Positions 7,258 to 13,619 of a stretch of 40,715 bases of DNA are shown one piece after another. The stretch is from a virus. The position numbers and the translations under genes were made by a program. Every line of letters begins with the position of its first letter. The stretch's first letter is position 1. A model generated the notes under the pieces. That model did no database searches. It saw nothing but the letters and a program-made list of their open reading frames with translations, and was not told the origin of the DNA. The stretch lies in IMG/VR virus record IMGVR_UViG_3300031371_000009, positions 1-40,715 of that record. The stretch is one strand, 5' to 3'.

Positions 7258-7331
7258 GGCGGTGTATCCTAGTTAGGTTAGGTGTAAGCTTCATAAGCTT
7301 AAATACGTGGGTTCAAATCCTACCACCGCAT
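7258..7331 (+). tRNA. tRNA with CAU anticodon (Met, or Ile2 after lysidine)
   Basis: The acceptor GGCGGTG pairs with CACCGC at 7324-7329 (first pair G-A mismatched). The anticodon stem TAAGC/GCTTA encloses the loop TTCATAA, giving anticodon CAU. The T arm is GTGGG-TTCAAAT-CCTAC with a 5-nt variable loop. No CCA is encoded. In AT-rich phages a CAU tRNA is often an isoleucine tRNA reading AUA once the host TilS modifies it; AUA is very frequent in this genome. Elongator or initiator Met remains possible. Confidence 0.88.
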
Positions 7332-7790
7332 TTTTTTGAACTAACACAGTTTACAAGTTGCATAACTCGACGACTGTGATATCAAGAGTTATGACCTAGT
7401 GTATGGGTCTATAGGGTTCGTGGGAAGCCCAAAAATACACAATCCTACAAAATTTAGTTAATGCAATCGTGAAAATTATATTAACTATAAGTTATTTAAA
7501 ATAAGCGTCTGATAAAGCTATTTACGAAATAGTACAGAGTAAGACTGATTTTAAATAACTTAATAAATCAGTATATACAAATGGTGTAAAAATGCCAGAG
7601 AATAGGGTTATCCACGATTTAAAACTCTGGTAAGGTTTACAAGCCAAATACTAGTTAACATGGCGTAAATAGGATTGACGAATCTAAAATTTATATAATG
7701 TATGTGTTAAAGAAGTTATATAAATACCTCAAAGATTACACCGTTTGTATGTACTGATGAAGCATATTAGTATATTAAAATAATAAAAAT
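7332..7790 (+). ncRNA. Large structured non-coding RNA candidate (GOLLD/ROOL-like setting)
   Basis: About 460 bases without a gene carry dense long-range complementarity. Helices seen: 7345-7350/7373-7378 and 7361-7368/7386-7393 (mutually crossing); 7399-7404/7435-7440 and 7412-7418/7441-7447 (also crossing); 7455-7462/7480-7487; 7488-7502/7548-7562 (15 perfect pairs) enclosing hairpin 7518-7523/7527-7532; and 7568-7589/7736-7757 (22 contiguous pairs, two G-U). The last closes a domain with hairpins 7595-7600/7625-7630, 7636-7646/7661-7669, 7673-7676/7681-7684 and 7690-7698/7716-7724. The RNA follows a tRNA on one transcript. Size and setting recall the phage ornate RNAs GOLLD and ROOL, but I cannot assign it to either. 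Confidence 0.8.
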
Positions 7791-7807
7791 AAAAGGAGAA
7801 TTTTTAA

Positions 7808-8728
7808 ATGTCAATCAATTCAAAAAGCAGGAAAGAAGATATTTACACAGCTTATAAGGAAATGAAAGCAGAATTGGATTCTAATTCTGGTGTATCTCTA
7901 CAGGATAGAGTATTAAAACAAACTACTGCAAAGGTTAAGGAACAACAGCCTTATACAGTACAATCCTTAGAAAATGCTAAGAATATTTTAGACGAAATGC
8001 TAAATGTCTATGGTGAACTAGACAAAGTAAATAATGTTATAGGTGTTAGAAAGCAAGAATTAAAGGAACTAACAGATATTGAACATGAGGTAAATACACT
8101 TGAAGCACTGCAAAAAGCAAATGAAAAAGCTAGGCTTGAGCATAATGATAAAATGAAAATGTTATCTCAATCTTATCAGGATAAGACATTTGAATTAAAC
8201 AAGGAATACAGCCGTAGAAATGATGATTTGATTTATGATATGGAACAGCTTAAAAAAGCTAAAAATAATGAAATTTCTGAAATGATTAAGAAAAGAATGG
8301 ATTCTTTGAAAGAAGAAGAATCTAAATTTATTAAAAGAGTTTCAGAATTTGAAGCTGAAAAGTACAATGTTGAAGATTTAAAAGCAGAAATACAAGCTTT
8401 GACTGATACTAAACAAGCTGAAATCAAAAAGGCTGTTGATAAGGAAAAAGCTATATTATCAAATGTGTTAACTAAAGATTTTGAACACAAATTAAAAGTT
8501 GCAGAACTCGAAGCTGATTCTAAAGTACAATTATTGGAATCCCAAGTAAAATCATTACAGGATACATTAACAGCTAGAAACTTTGAGAATAAAGAGCTTA
8601 ACGAAAAGCTTAGCGAATCATATAACAGAATTCAGAAAGTAATTTCTGAAGCTTTGGAAAGCAATAGTAGTAAATCACAAAATGAAAGTTTCAAACAATT
8701 AATAAGAGATATGAAAAAATCAGATTAA
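7808..8728 (+). CDS. Long coiled-coil protein (306 aa)
   Basis: AAAAGGAGAATTTTTAA precedes the ATG. Residues about 50-290 are almost continuous coiled coil (LKELTDIEHEVNTLEALQKAN, KKAVDKEKAILSN), charged, with no cysteines or membrane span. The N-terminal ~45 residues form a less coiled head (SRKEDIYTAYKEMKAEL). It lies directly downstream of the large RNA on the same transcript, and a strong terminator closes the unit, so it may act with that RNA. A scaffold or DNA-binding role is equally possible. Confidence 0.75.
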   Translation: MSINSKSRKEDIYTAYKEMKAELDSNSGVSLQDRVLKQTTAKVKEQQPYTVQSLENAKNILDEMLNVYGELDKVNNVIGVRKQELKELTDIEHEVNTLEALQKANEKARLEHNDKMKMLSQSYQDKTFELNKEYSRRNDDLIYDMEQLKKAKNNEISEMIKKRMDSLKEEESKFIKRVSEFEAEKYNVEDLKAEIQALTDTKQAEIKKAVDKEKAILSNVLTKDFEHKLKVAELEADSKVQLLESQVKSLQDTLTARNFENKELNEKLSESYNRIQKVISEALESNSSKSQNESFKQLIRDMKKSD

Positions 8729-8745
8729 TATAAATTTACTTTTAG

Positions 8746-8780
8746 TTACTACCAGTATATAATACTGGTAGTAATTTTTT
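8746..8780 (+). terminator. Strong rho-independent terminator
   Basis: A 13-bp perfect stem (8746-8758 with 8762-8774) with a 3-nt loop is followed by six T. It ends the unit that holds the tRNA, large RNA and coiled-coil gene. Confidence 0.92.
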
Positions 8781-8800
8781 ATATATTTTTATAAAAAGCG

Positions 8801-8838
8801 TTGACAGATAAACTTAAGTGTAGTATACTATAGTTAAG
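8801..8838 (+). promoter_or_regulatory. Early promoter with palindromic operator (site 5)
   Basis: TTGACA (8801-8806) and TATACT (8824-8829), 17-bp spacer. The imperfect palindrome AACTTAAGTGTAGTA / TACTATAGTTAAGTT lies over the -10 with two mismatches. It is almost the same as site 7 at 39483 and drives the small-gene block from 8870. Confidence 0.9.
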
Positions 8839-8869
8839 TTAAGAAATTAAATTTTTGGAGGTAATCTAA

Positions 8870-9232
8870 ATGAAAAAATCAGTTATAACAAGTAGTATAA
8901 TGTATAAGGCACATAGATTGACAAAAGCAATGGTTGCAGAAGATTCAACATTAAATTACAGATTACAATTAGGTATTAATATTAGACATTATCTAAATGT
9001 TGAAAAATCTAACAGAGAATTCAGATTATTACAAATCAGTGCTTATAAATGGATAAAGGATAGAATCAATCACAATAACAACATTCATAGTCAAGAATTA
9101 CATGATTTAATAGCTGATATGAATTATGACTTAAACATCAAAAGATACTATTGGGGCAAGTCTATGACTGCTTGGGAATTAAGTCAAGACTTAGCAACAA
9201 ATTATTCCAGAAATTTAAAATTATATGCTTAG
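8870..9232 (+). CDS. Hypothetical protein (120 aa)
   Basis: An ATG behind TTGGAGG opens a 120-residue helical, basic protein (MKKSVITSSIMYKAHRLTKAM; later YYWGKSMTAWELSQDLA). The arrangement resembles small phage proteins of unknown role. No catalytic pattern or metal site is seen. It is the first gene of the site-5 operon. Confidence 0.75.
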   Translation: MKKSVITSSIMYKAHRLTKAMVAEDSTLNYRLQLGINIRHYLNVEKSNREFRLLQISAYKWIKDRINHNNNIHSQELHDLIADMNYDLNIKRYYWGKSMTAWELSQDLATNYSRNLKLYA

Positions 9233-9251
9233 GAGGTGTAATTAAAAAAAA

Positions 9252-9587
9252 ATGAAAGATCAAATTAGAATAAATTATGAAAGAGAAGTAAATGAACTTG
9301 TAGAACTAGGAAATTCATTAAAAGCAGGTGGAATAAGTATAAAAATAATAGCTAAAACACTTTATGGTTTTAGAAGATTAATAGGTCTTAAATATAAATA
9401 TAAAAGAAATTATGAATATAGAGAAAAAATTTTTGAAAGAAATTTAAAAAAATATGGTGATGTATTAGGACCTAGATTTGAATATTTAGAAAATAAATAT
9501 AATGGGAATTATGAAGAAATAATTAATGCTTCATATAGAGTCAATAATGATTATGAAAAATTAAAAAAAGAAAATAAATTTGAATAA
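9252..9587 (+). CDS. Hypothetical basic helical protein (111 aa)
   Basis: The ATG is preceded by AGGAGGTG located at the end of the gene before, with an unusually long A-rich gap. The product is 111 residues, rich in Lys, Tyr and Glu (LKYKYKRNYEYREKIFERNLKKYG), all helical. No family is recognised; nucleic-acid contact is suggested only by charge. Confidence 0.7.
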   Translation: MKDQIRINYEREVNELVELGNSLKAGGISIKIIAKTLYGFRRLIGLKYKYKRNYEYREKIFERNLKKYGDVLGPRFEYLENKYNGNYEEIINASYRVNNDYEKLKKENKFE

Positions 9588-9609
9588 GATTAGAAAGGAA
9601 CTGATTAAT

Positions 9610-9801
9610 ATGTATTTAGTAATACAAGAACAAAAAATTATAATGGCTACTATGAGTTTTGTTGATATTTTAAAGTTAATTAATGGTAAATCTTCTATTA
9701 TGGATTTAGAAGTAATTGAAATTTCAAATTTCAATAATATAACTAATGATTTGTCTGATTATTATGATGAAGATTGTGGCTGTTATATAACAGATAAATA
9801 A
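9610..9801 (+). CDS. Hypothetical acidic protein (63 aa)
   Basis: The ATG at 9610 follows GAAAGGA at a normal distance; a TTG at 9580 in frame overlaps the gene before and lacks a site. The product starts MYLVIQEQKIIMATMSF and ends in the acidic Cys-containing tail YYDEDCGCYITDK. No family is recognised. Confidence 0.65.
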   Translation: MYLVIQEQKIIMATMSFVDILKLINGKSSIMDLEVIEISNFNNITNDLSDYYDEDCGCYITDK

Positions 9802-9820
9802 ATTTAAAGGAGAGGTAGAC

Positions 9821-9988
9821 ATGAACTTAAAACAATTAAATTCATTAGGACAAAAACTTAATAAATTTACAAAAGGTATTTCAGATGTAAATGCAGTAAA
9901 CGAGCTGGTCAAAGGTAATCCAAGACCAGCAAAAAGAAAAGTAAAAAATAAGATCAAAAATAAGCTTTGGAATAAGTTAGGAGGTTAA
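9821..9988 (+). CDS. Small basic protein (55 aa)
   Basis: AAAGGAGAGG precedes the ATG. The product (MNLKQLNSLGQKLNKFTKG...) ends in a strongly basic tail (RPAKRKVKNKIKNKLW), which suggests DNA or RNA binding. The stop is 3 bp before the next start, so it is in one operon with the zinc-ribbon genes. Confidence 0.7.
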   Translation: MNLKQLNSLGQKLNKFTKGISDVNAVNELVKGNPRPAKRKVKNKIKNKLWNKLGG

Positions 9989-9991
9989 TTA

Positions 9992-10159
9992 ATGAATTTT
10001 AAATGTAGTACCTGTTTTAATAATAAGTTTTTTATTAAAACAGTTGGTAATCATGAAGGGTTGTACTGTAGTAACTGCGGTAAATTCTTTAAATGGGCAA
10101 CTGATTCAGAAACAGACCTTTTGAAATATAGAGGTCAAATAGTAGAGGAGAGTGATTAA
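9992..10159 (+). CDS. Zinc-ribbon protein (55 aa)
   Basis: Two Cys pairs, CSTC near residues 5-8 and CSNC near 26-29, separated by about 17 residues, form a classic zinc ribbon. The ribosome site (GGAGG) lies in the end of the gene before. Small zinc ribbons in phages often bind nucleic acid or host proteins; no target can be named. Confidence 0.75.
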   Translation: MNFKCSTCFNNKFFIKTVGNHEGLYCSNCGKFFKWATDSETDLLKYRGQIVEESD

Positions 10160-10162
10160 TAC

Positions 10163-10297
10163 ATGGGTTGGCTAAAAGACATTTGGGAAGCATTCACAGA
10201 TCAAGATTTAGACACTTATACTTGCTGTGACAATCCAATGATAACGACCGTAAATGATAAAACATATTGTCAAAATTGCGGTACAGAATATAAATAA
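10163..10297 (+). CDS. Small zinc-ribbon protein (44 aa)
   Basis: The ATG is 3 bp after the previous stop, and GAGGAG lies upstream. The product begins MGWLKDIWEAF and carries CC (21-22) and CQNC (36-39), a compact four-Cys zinc knuckle. It is probably translated together with the zinc-ribbon gene before. No close family is recognised. Confidence 0.7.
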   Translation: MGWLKDIWEAFTDQDLDTYTCCDNPMITTVNDKTYCQNCGTEYK

Positions 10298-10311
10298 AAT
10301 TATAAAAAGTG

Positions 10312-10345
10312 TTGACAATTATAATTAACTGTAGTATACTATATC
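10312..10345 (+). promoter_or_regulatory. Early promoter (site 6)
   Basis: TTGACA (10312-10317) and TATACT (10335-10340), 17-bp spacer. The operator is the most degenerate of the seven: AATTAACTGTAGTATACTATATCC keeps the core but not the right arm. It drives a 120-base leader and the single-strand DNA-binding protein. Confidence 0.88.
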
Positions 10346-10348
10346 CAA

Positions 10349-10450
10349 GTTAACAAACAAGGCAGTTAGTACAAGATACGAAAAGCTTGTTAACGTAAGA
10401 CCTTAACAAATAGAGGGGTAGTCAATCCCCTCAACCAAAATTATTATAAT
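10349..10450 (+). promoter_or_regulatory. Structured 5' leader of the SSB-like gene
   Basis: About 120 untranslated bases lie between promoter site 6 and the gene. GTTAACAA (10349-10356) can pair with TTGTTAAC (10387-10394), a third TTAACAA lies near 10404 and offers an alternative partner, and GAGGGG pairs with CCCCTC near 10412-10430 without a T-run. Switching pairings suggest RNA-level control, perhaps by the SSB itself. It does not match a riboswitch I know. Confidence 0.5.
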
Positions 10451-10471
10451 TATAAAGGAGATTACAAAATT

Positions 10472-11065
10472 ATGGCTAACAACGGATTTAAAAAATTATC
10501 AAAACCAGAAAAATATGTTACTGGAAGGGTTATTCTTCAATTTTCAAATTTAAAAGTACCTTATAAGCATTCAGAAAAAGCAGAACCCAAGTACACAATA
10601 ACTGTACTAATACCTAAAGAAAATAAGGACGAAATTTCTAATTTGAAAACTTTGATTAACAAACATTGGAAATTAGGAAAAATCAAAAATGGTAACATAA
10701 ACCCATTGAAAAATGGCACTGATATTTTAGAAGAAAAGAAAGATGATGGCAAAGAAATAGACCCGATAATAGCAAATTTTTATCAGTTCAAAACAAATTC
10801 TAAGTTTCCAGCTAAAGTAATTGACGCTAAGAAATTAAAATTTACTGGTGAAGAAAACGAACTAAGGGGCTACTGGTGTAGATTAAGTGTTGACTTCTAC
10901 GCATTTAAAACTGGTAGTAATACAGGTGTTACATCATTCTTCAAAGGTTGTCAGGTAATATGTCCGTCAGATGTAGAAATACCAGGCGGCGACGTTACAA
11001 ATGACTTTGACGAAGAAGAAGAAGAAAATGGAATTGATATCGATAATAATATCGAAGATATGTAA
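10472..11065 (+). CDS. DUF2815-like single-stranded DNA-binding protein (197 aa)
   Basis: Sequence and shape fit the DUF2815 phage family (T7 gp2.5-like OB fold): N-terminal VTGRVILQFSNL with YTITVLIPK, a central FYQFKTNSKFPAKVIDA, then GYWCRLSVDFYAF and the strongly acidic tail DEEEEENGIDIDNNIEDM. Such tails in SSBs recruit the polymerase and helicase. It would coat single strands during replication by the phage polymerase. It is a single gene under promoter site 6 with a structured leader and a weak hairpin after it. Confidence 0.85.
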   Translation: MANNGFKKLSKPEKYVTGRVILQFSNLKVPYKHSEKAEPKYTITVLIPKENKDEISNLKTLINKHWKLGKIKNGNINPLKNGTDILEEKKDDGKEIDPIIANFYQFKTNSKFPAKVIDAKKLKFTGEENELRGYWCRLSVDFYAFKTGSNTGVTSFFKGCQVICPSDVEIPGGDVTNDFDEEEEENGIDIDNNIEDM

Positions 11066-11070
11066 TAAAT

Positions 11071-11090
11071 AGAGGGTTTAAAAGCCCTCT
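11071..11090 (+). terminator. Weak hairpin after the SSB-like gene
   Basis: AGAGGGTTT pairs with AAGCCCTCT (one G-T pair) across a 2-base loop, followed only by TAATAT. Termination would be weak, letting the downstream tRNA region be read from site 6. Confidence 0.45.
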
Positions 11091-11095
11091 TAATA

Positions 11096-11215
11096 TCCTC
11101 TATAGTTTAAAGGTAAAACACGCTAATAAAATAATTAAAATGAAAACTTGGGTTAATAGTTAGTAATTAAATGAAATTGCAGTGTGATTCAGAGTTCGAT
11201 TCTCTGATAGGGGCT
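11096..11215 (+). pseudogene. Interrupted or degenerate tRNA-like sequence
   Basis: The ends look like a tRNA: CCTCTA(T) at 11097-11103 pairs with (A)TAGGGG at 11207-11213; a D arm GTTT-AAAGGTA-AAAC follows; and a perfect T arm CAGAG-TTCGATT-CTCTG lies at 11190-11206. Between the D and T arms are about 70 bases instead of about 24, and no good anticodon stem forms. A 1-base bulge disturbs the acceptor/T-arm joint. Either an insertion has broken a tRNA, or an intron-like element splits it. Confidence 0.6.
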
Positions 11216-11225
11216 TTAAAAAATA

Positions 11226-11297
11226 GCTGGTATGGTTTAACTGGTAGAATCATTGTTTTGTAATCAATGGGAATGGGTTCAAGTCCTGTTACCAGCT
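11226..11297 (+). tRNA. tRNA-Thr (UGU)
   Basis: Acceptor GCTGGTA pairs fully with TACCAGC. The anticodon loop TTTGTAA gives UGU for Thr (ACA). The anticodon stem ATTG/CAAT has four pairs plus a T-T at the loop edge. T arm ATGGG-TTCAAGT-CCTGT. CCA is not encoded. ACA is the main Thr codon in this genome, so the tRNA matches phage codon use. Confidence 0.88.
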
Positions 11298-11301
11298 TTT
11301 A

Positions 11302-11441
11302 AAGATTAAGGTAAACAAATTATTGGTGGAAACAAGTTGTTGGTGGAAACAACAAAGTTGATAACCCAATGTAGGTAAACTCAATGACTTTGGAAACAAA
11401 TCTCAACATGGAAACAAATTCCGATTGGAAACCTTAATCTT
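11302..11441 (+). ncRNA. Periodic GGAAAC element closed by an 11-bp helix (candidate RNA or protein-binding array)
   Basis: AAGATTAAGGT (11302-11312) pairs exactly with 11431-11441. Inside and across the arms are seven copies of GG(T)AAAC starting at 11310, 11328, 11345, 11374, 11392, 11410 and 11427, i.e. every 17-18 bases with one gap of 29. Internal pairings include GTTGTT/AACAAC near 11336-11353 and AAAGT/ACTTT near 11354-11391. It lies on the tRNA transcript, has no start codon in a useful frame, and matches no RNA family I know. Confidence 0.65.
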
Positions 11442-11492
11442 AATATTCTATAAAATTCATTTGAGGGAAAAAAGGTTTAACGAGGTGGTAAC

Positions 11493-11762
11493 ATGGATGA
11501 ACAAATAATTAATATGATAAATAAAAACATTGAAATGTTGAGAAATGAAACAAATGAAGGGTTCAAACAAGTTAATAAAAAACTTGACGGCATGGTTAGT
11601 AAAGACCAATGCCAAGAACATAGAGGAAATTGTACAAATGCAACAGTTAATAATGAATGGACTGTTAAGAAAATAACTGCTTATAGTGGTGCTGTAACAG
11701 CAATTTTAACAACAGCAGGTACTTTAATTATATCAATTGCTAAGGCTTTTGGTTTAATATAA
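11493..11762 (+). CDS. Holin-like / XhlA-type membrane protein (89 aa)
   Basis: The N-terminal ~45 residues form an amphipathic helix (MINKNIEMLRNETNEGFKQVNKKL), followed by a hinge with two Cys and one C-terminal membrane span (AYSGAVTAILTTAGTLIISIAKAFG). This layout matches XhlA-like or single-span holins of Gram-positive phages. It is the first gene of the lysis cassette, upstream of the amidase, and would make the membrane permeable for endolysin release. GAGGTGG precedes the ATG. Confidence 0.7.
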   Translation: MDEQIINMINKNIEMLRNETNEGFKQVNKKLDGMVSKDQCQEHRGNCTNATVNNEWTVKKITAYSGAVTAILTTAGTLIISIAKAFGLI

Positions 11763-11812
11763 AGAAATTCCCTCAAATGAGTAAAATAATAATAAAAGGA
11801 GATAGAAAAATA

Positions 11813-12487
11813 ATGACTAATAAAGAATTTATTAAAACATTAGAAAAGGATAATAAGAGATTGCAAGAAAAACATGAAAACGCTACTTTAAAAATTAAAC
11901 TAATGAAGGAAGAATTATTAGAAAGTCAAAATTATACAAATGAATTAGAAACTAATAACTTGGTTTATATGTCTCATAATCTTGCTTTAATGGTTGAAAA
12001 CACAGAATTAAAAGAAAAATTAGATACTTTAATAGAAGAAAATAGTTGTCTTGATGAGGATATTGATATTAAAAATATTATGGAAGAAAATAAGAAATTG
12101 AGAAAAACAATAAGCGAATTAGAAAATGATTGTATAAACGTAAAAGTACTAAGTGATAATTATAAAAATTTAAAAAATGAATATACCGAAGAAAATAAGA
12201 GATTGAGAAAAACAATAAGCGAATTAGAAAATGATTATATTGAAGTTAAAAATAAAAATCAAAACTATATTTTAGCAAATACACATTTACAGGCTGAAAA
12301 TAAAAATTTAAAGGAAGAAGTTAAACTCTTCGACATTGAAAGAAAAGATTTTAAACAAGCAATAGACTTTTATAAAAAGAAAAGTAAAAATAGGAATGAA
12401 AGTATTATACAAGAAAATGCAGAACTCAAGAAAAAACTTGAAAATATTCAAACCTATTTAAATAATACTTGTAGCTTAAATGGTTAA
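11813..12487 (+). CDS. Coiled-coil protein with internal repeat (224 aa)
   Basis: The ATG at 11813 follows AAAGGAGATAGAAAAATA, the recurring early-gene leader; an in-frame ATG at 11777 lies before that site. The protein is one long coiled coil with an exact internal repeat: RKTISELEND occurs twice, about 37 residues apart, after EENK(K/R)L. There is no signal or membrane segment. Its place in the lysis cassette gives no clear function. Confidence 0.7.
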   Translation: MTNKEFIKTLEKDNKRLQEKHENATLKIKLMKEELLESQNYTNELETNNLVYMSHNLALMVENTELKEKLDTLIEENSCLDEDIDIKNIMEENKKLRKTISELENDCINVKVLSDNYKNLKNEYTEENKRLRKTISELENDYIEVKNKNQNYILANTHLQAENKNLKEEVKLFDIERKDFKQAIDFYKKKSKNRNESIIQENAELKKKLENIQTYLNNTCSLNG

Positions 12488-12507
12488 ATGAAAGGTGGTG
12501 AAAAGTA

Positions 12508-12675
12508 GTGACTAAAAATTCTAACAATTCTAACTGTGATAAATGCAGTAAAGAAATAAAGGGTACAAGTTACGTTTGTACCCAATGCCCATCAAGTTCT
12601 AATACATATTGTTATGAGTGCTGTGATCTTAAAAAAGGGCAATTATATTGCCCTAACGGTCATAATATGGGCTAA
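12508..12675 (+). CDS. ZZ-type zinc-finger protein (55 aa)
   Basis: A GTG start lies behind AAAGGTGGTG. The spacing of Cys/His follows ZZ zinc fingers: CDKC (10-13), VCTQC (24-27), CYEC (35-38) and CPNGHNM at the end, with the typical IKGTSYVC before the second pair. ZZ fingers bind two zinc ions and contact peptides or N-termini; they are well known in eukaryotes and rare in phages. It lies between the coiled-coil protein and the amidase, so a role in lysis or host-protein binding is a guess. Confidence 0.65.
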   Translation: MTKNSNNSNCDKCSKEIKGTSYVCTQCPSSSNTYCYECCDLKKGQLYCPNGHNMG

Positions 12676-12708
12676 ATTATAATAGTTATATAGAAAGGTG
12701 GTGATTAC

Positions 12709-13560
12709 ATGGGAACTATAAATGGTATATCTTATCATTCTAAACAAATCAAGTATAATAGAACTGCAAAGAAGAGAAGCAAAAAAGATATTAAAGCGAT
12801 TGTTGTTCATTATACTGCAAATTATAACACTGGTGCTGGTGGTGCTAAACATTTTGAATATTTTAATGGTGCTGATAGAAACTCGTCAGCAGACGTATTT
12901 ATAGACGATCACTCAATTTGGAAAGTTAATGATTGGACAAAATACTATAGTTGGGCTATAGGTGACGGTCATGGTAAGTATGGTTGGACGAATAGCAATA
13001 CCATTTCTATTGAAATGTGTGTAAATTCTGATGGTAATTTTAATAAAATGATTGAAAATACCATTAAATACATTAGGTATTTGCATTCACAAGGTTATAC
13101 AACAACATTAATCAGACATTACGACGCTTCGAGGAAATTATGTCCTATATATTTCGTAGATTTGAAAATATCTGGACATAACAAAGCATATACAGACTTT
13201 AGAAATAAGGTCTTTGCAAAGGAGGTTAAGAAACCAGTGGCTAAAGATATTTTTGATTACCCTGATAGTTTAAAATGGTTGCATGATAAGAAGTTTATTA
13301 CAGGTACTAATTATAATTCCAGTAAACAATTCAATTGTGAACAGATTGCAACTATTTTAAAACGTGTCTATACAGATTTAAAACAAAATGTACAGGACCC
13401 GCCAAAAGGTAAAATTTATAAAAATGAATTTTTACAGTGGTTATATGATAAGAAATTTATTACAGGTACTAAGTATATGACAACTAAGAATTTAAGCTAT
13501 TTTAACTGTGAACAGATCGCAGTTATTCTAAAAAGAGTATATACAGATATTAAGGGTTAA
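12709..13560 (+). CDS. N-acetylmuramoyl-L-alanine amidase endolysin (283 aa)
   Basis: The endolysin cuts the bond between MurNAc and L-Ala in peptidoglycan. Residues 25-160 form an Amidase_2 (PGRP-like) domain with the zinc ligands: VVHYTA (first His), LIRHYDASRKLCP (second His and the Cys/Lys pocket) and the IEMC strand. The C-terminus has two repeats of about 45 residues (FDYPDSLKWLHDKKFITGT / FLQWLYDKKFITGT, both with FNCEQIA-ILKRVYTD), a probable cell-wall anchor. The ribosome site is AAAGGTGGTG. There is no signal peptide, so it needs the holin. Confidence 0.93.
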   Translation: MGTINGISYHSKQIKYNRTAKKRSKKDIKAIVVHYTANYNTGAGGAKHFEYFNGADRNSSADVFIDDHSIWKVNDWTKYYSWAIGDGHGKYGWTNSNTISIEMCVNSDGNFNKMIENTIKYIRYLHSQGYTTTLIRHYDASRKLCPIYFVDLKISGHNKAYTDFRNKVFAKEVKKPVAKDIFDYPDSLKWLHDKKFITGTNYNSSKQFNCEQIATILKRVYTDLKQNVQDPPKGKIYKNEFLQWLYDKKFITGTKYMTTKNLSYFNCEQIAVILKRVYTDIKG

Positions 13561-13565
13561 TATGA

Positions 13566-13593
13566 ATGGTATATCCTGTTTAGGATATACCAT
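13566..13593 (+). terminator. Hairpin after the endolysin gene
   Basis: An 11-bp perfect stem (13566-13576 with 13583-13593) with a 6-nt loop is followed by ATTTAAA. It probably reduces read-through from the lysis cassette into the regulator gene; the T-run is poor. Confidence 0.55.
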
Positions 13594-13619
13594 ATTTAAA
13601 ATATAAGGAGGTGTAAGAT

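Noticed and set aside
7332-7790. Decayed protein gene
   Set aside because: Stops are dense in all frames, while complementarity over long distances is near-perfect, which decay would not produce.
11104-11190. Group I or group II intron in the tRNA-like sequence
   Set aside because: The insert of about 50 bases is too short for any self-splicing intron core and shows no P7 or domain V pattern.
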